Assembly: GCA_023459435.1 (NCBI GenBank)
Contig: JAEWUL010000006.1
Location: 1-6,545 of the forward strand
Origin: Bacteroidota bacterium
Lineage (GTDB): Bacteria; Bacteroidota; Bacteroidia; Bacteroidales; WCHB1-69
Length of the DNA stretch: 6,545 nucleotides
Direction: 5' to 3'
Below, piece by piece: positions 6,211-6,545 of this stretch. Every line of letters starts with the position of its first letter. The stretch's first letter is position 1. The position numbers were made by a program, and so were the translations under genes. Under the pieces are notes generated by a model. That model did not search any database. It had not been told where the DNA came from and was given only the letters and a program-made list of their open reading frames with translations.

Positions 6211-6545
6211 AAATCCTTTGAGCCTTTGCGTACTTTGCAATTCAAATTATAATAAAACGCAGAGGTCGCCAAGACCGCAGAGATTTATTAAATAAACACA
6301 AGAAATCCTTTACACCTTTGCGTACTTTGCGATTCAAATATTAATAAAACGCAGAGGTCGCCAAGACCGCAGAGATTTATAAAAACACAAGAAATCCTTT
6401 GCGCCTTTGCGTTCTTTGCGATTCAAATATTAATAAAACGCAGAGGTCGCCAAGACCGCAGAGATTTATAAAAAAACACAAAAGATCCTTTGCACTTTTG
6501 CGTTCCTTGCGATTCAAATATTAATAAAACGCAGAGGTCGCCAAG
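6211..6545. repeat. Tandem array of ~90 bp units built from CTTTGCG / CGCAGAG heptamers, continuing past the window
   Basis: Four head-to-tail units start at 6211, 6303, 6392 and 6483, with lengths 92, 89, 91 and at least 63 bases (cut by the window end). Each unit contains three CTTTGCG-like heptamers spaced 8-9 bases apart, an AT-rich spacer such as ATTCAAATATTAATAAAA, then three 9-base blocks CGCAGAGGT, CGCCAAGAC, CGCAGAGAT, then an A-rich linker. The right-hand block triplet is identical in all visible copies, whereas the left-hand heptamers vary (third position CTTTGAG, CTTTACA, CTTTGCG, CTTTGCA). Unit lengths are not multiples of three, and no open frame runs through, so it is not coding. 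The even tandem spacing without unique spacers excludes a CRISPR array. Similar CTTTGCG/CTCTGCG heptamer repeats are, as I recall, scattered in many Bacteroidota and other genomes, but I know no established function. Confidence 0.95.
6395..6465 (+). other. Predicted long imperfect hairpin in one array unit (representative)
   Basis: In the third unit the left arm (6395-6420, three CTTTGCG heptamers) is an imperfect reverse complement of the right arm (6439-6465, three CGC-AG blocks), separated by an 18-base AT-rich loop. CTTTGCG against CGCAGAG gives seven pairs, one of them U-G in plus-strand RNA. On the minus strand the same position would be a C-A mismatch, so plus-strand RNA folds better. 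Within the right arm, GGTC (6445-6448) and GACC (6454-6457) can also form a small nested hairpin. The same layout recurs in every unit. Folding was judged by eye, without energy calculation. Confidence 0.5.

Noticed and set aside
6211..6545. CRISPR array
   Set aside because: The whole unit, spacer included, is repeated. There are no unique spacers of constant length between short identical repeats, and no cas gene is in view.
6211..6545. Coding tandem repeat (repeat protein)
   Set aside because: Unit lengths of 92, 89 and 91 bases would shift the reading frame at each unit, and stop codons occur in all frames.
6211..6545. Insertion sequence or MITE termini
   Set aside because: No transposase, no target-site duplication and no single pair of terminal inverted repeats bounding an element. 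The inverted heptamers recur inside every unit instead.

Overview
The window looks like a chromosomal segment of a low-GC member of the Bacteroidota, most likely a flavobacterium-like organism. Start codons lack Shine-Dalgarno sequences. At least one promoter matches the Bacteroidota consensus (TTTG, 19 bp, TAnnTTTG) exactly. The acyltransferase, the ComEA-like protein and the GxxExxY protein all read like Bacteroidota family members. No rRNA, tRNA, transposase or CRISPR array is visible.

Left part, plus strand. The 3' two thirds of a PlsC-like lysophospholipid acyltransferase gene (2-769, start outside the window) are followed after 35 bp by a large gene (805-3258). That gene encodes an 817-residue four-module sulfur-transfer flavoprotein: CoA-disulfide/persulfide reductase, rhodanese, TusA and DsrE-like domains in one chain. 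Each module keeps its expected reactive cysteine (Cys42, Cys512, Cys588, Cys778).

Middle part, minus strand. A LeuT-like sodium-coupled amino-acid transporter (4048-5670) has an excellent promoter. Two bases after its stop comes a 30-codon gene for a MetS-type small membrane subunit (3953-4045). Fifty bases further is a membrane-anchored helix-hairpin-helix (ComEA-like) protein (3255-3902). The three probably form one transcription unit, and its last gene overlaps the sulfur-transfer gene tail to tail by 4 bp. Transporter and small subunit should work together in amino-acid import. The helix-hairpin-helix protein has no obvious functional link to them.

Right part. A GxxExxY-family protein with PD-(D/E)XK nuclease-like residues (5759-6136, minus) has its own promoter. 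Directly upstream lies a non-coding tandem array (6211 to the window end) of units of about 90 bp, four of them visible. Each unit carries three CTTTGCG-like heptamers, an AT-rich spacer, then three CGCAGAG-like heptamers, so it can fold into a long imperfect hairpin. The array, and its pairing with the nuclease-like gene, is the least explained feature of the window and the best candidate for something undescribed.
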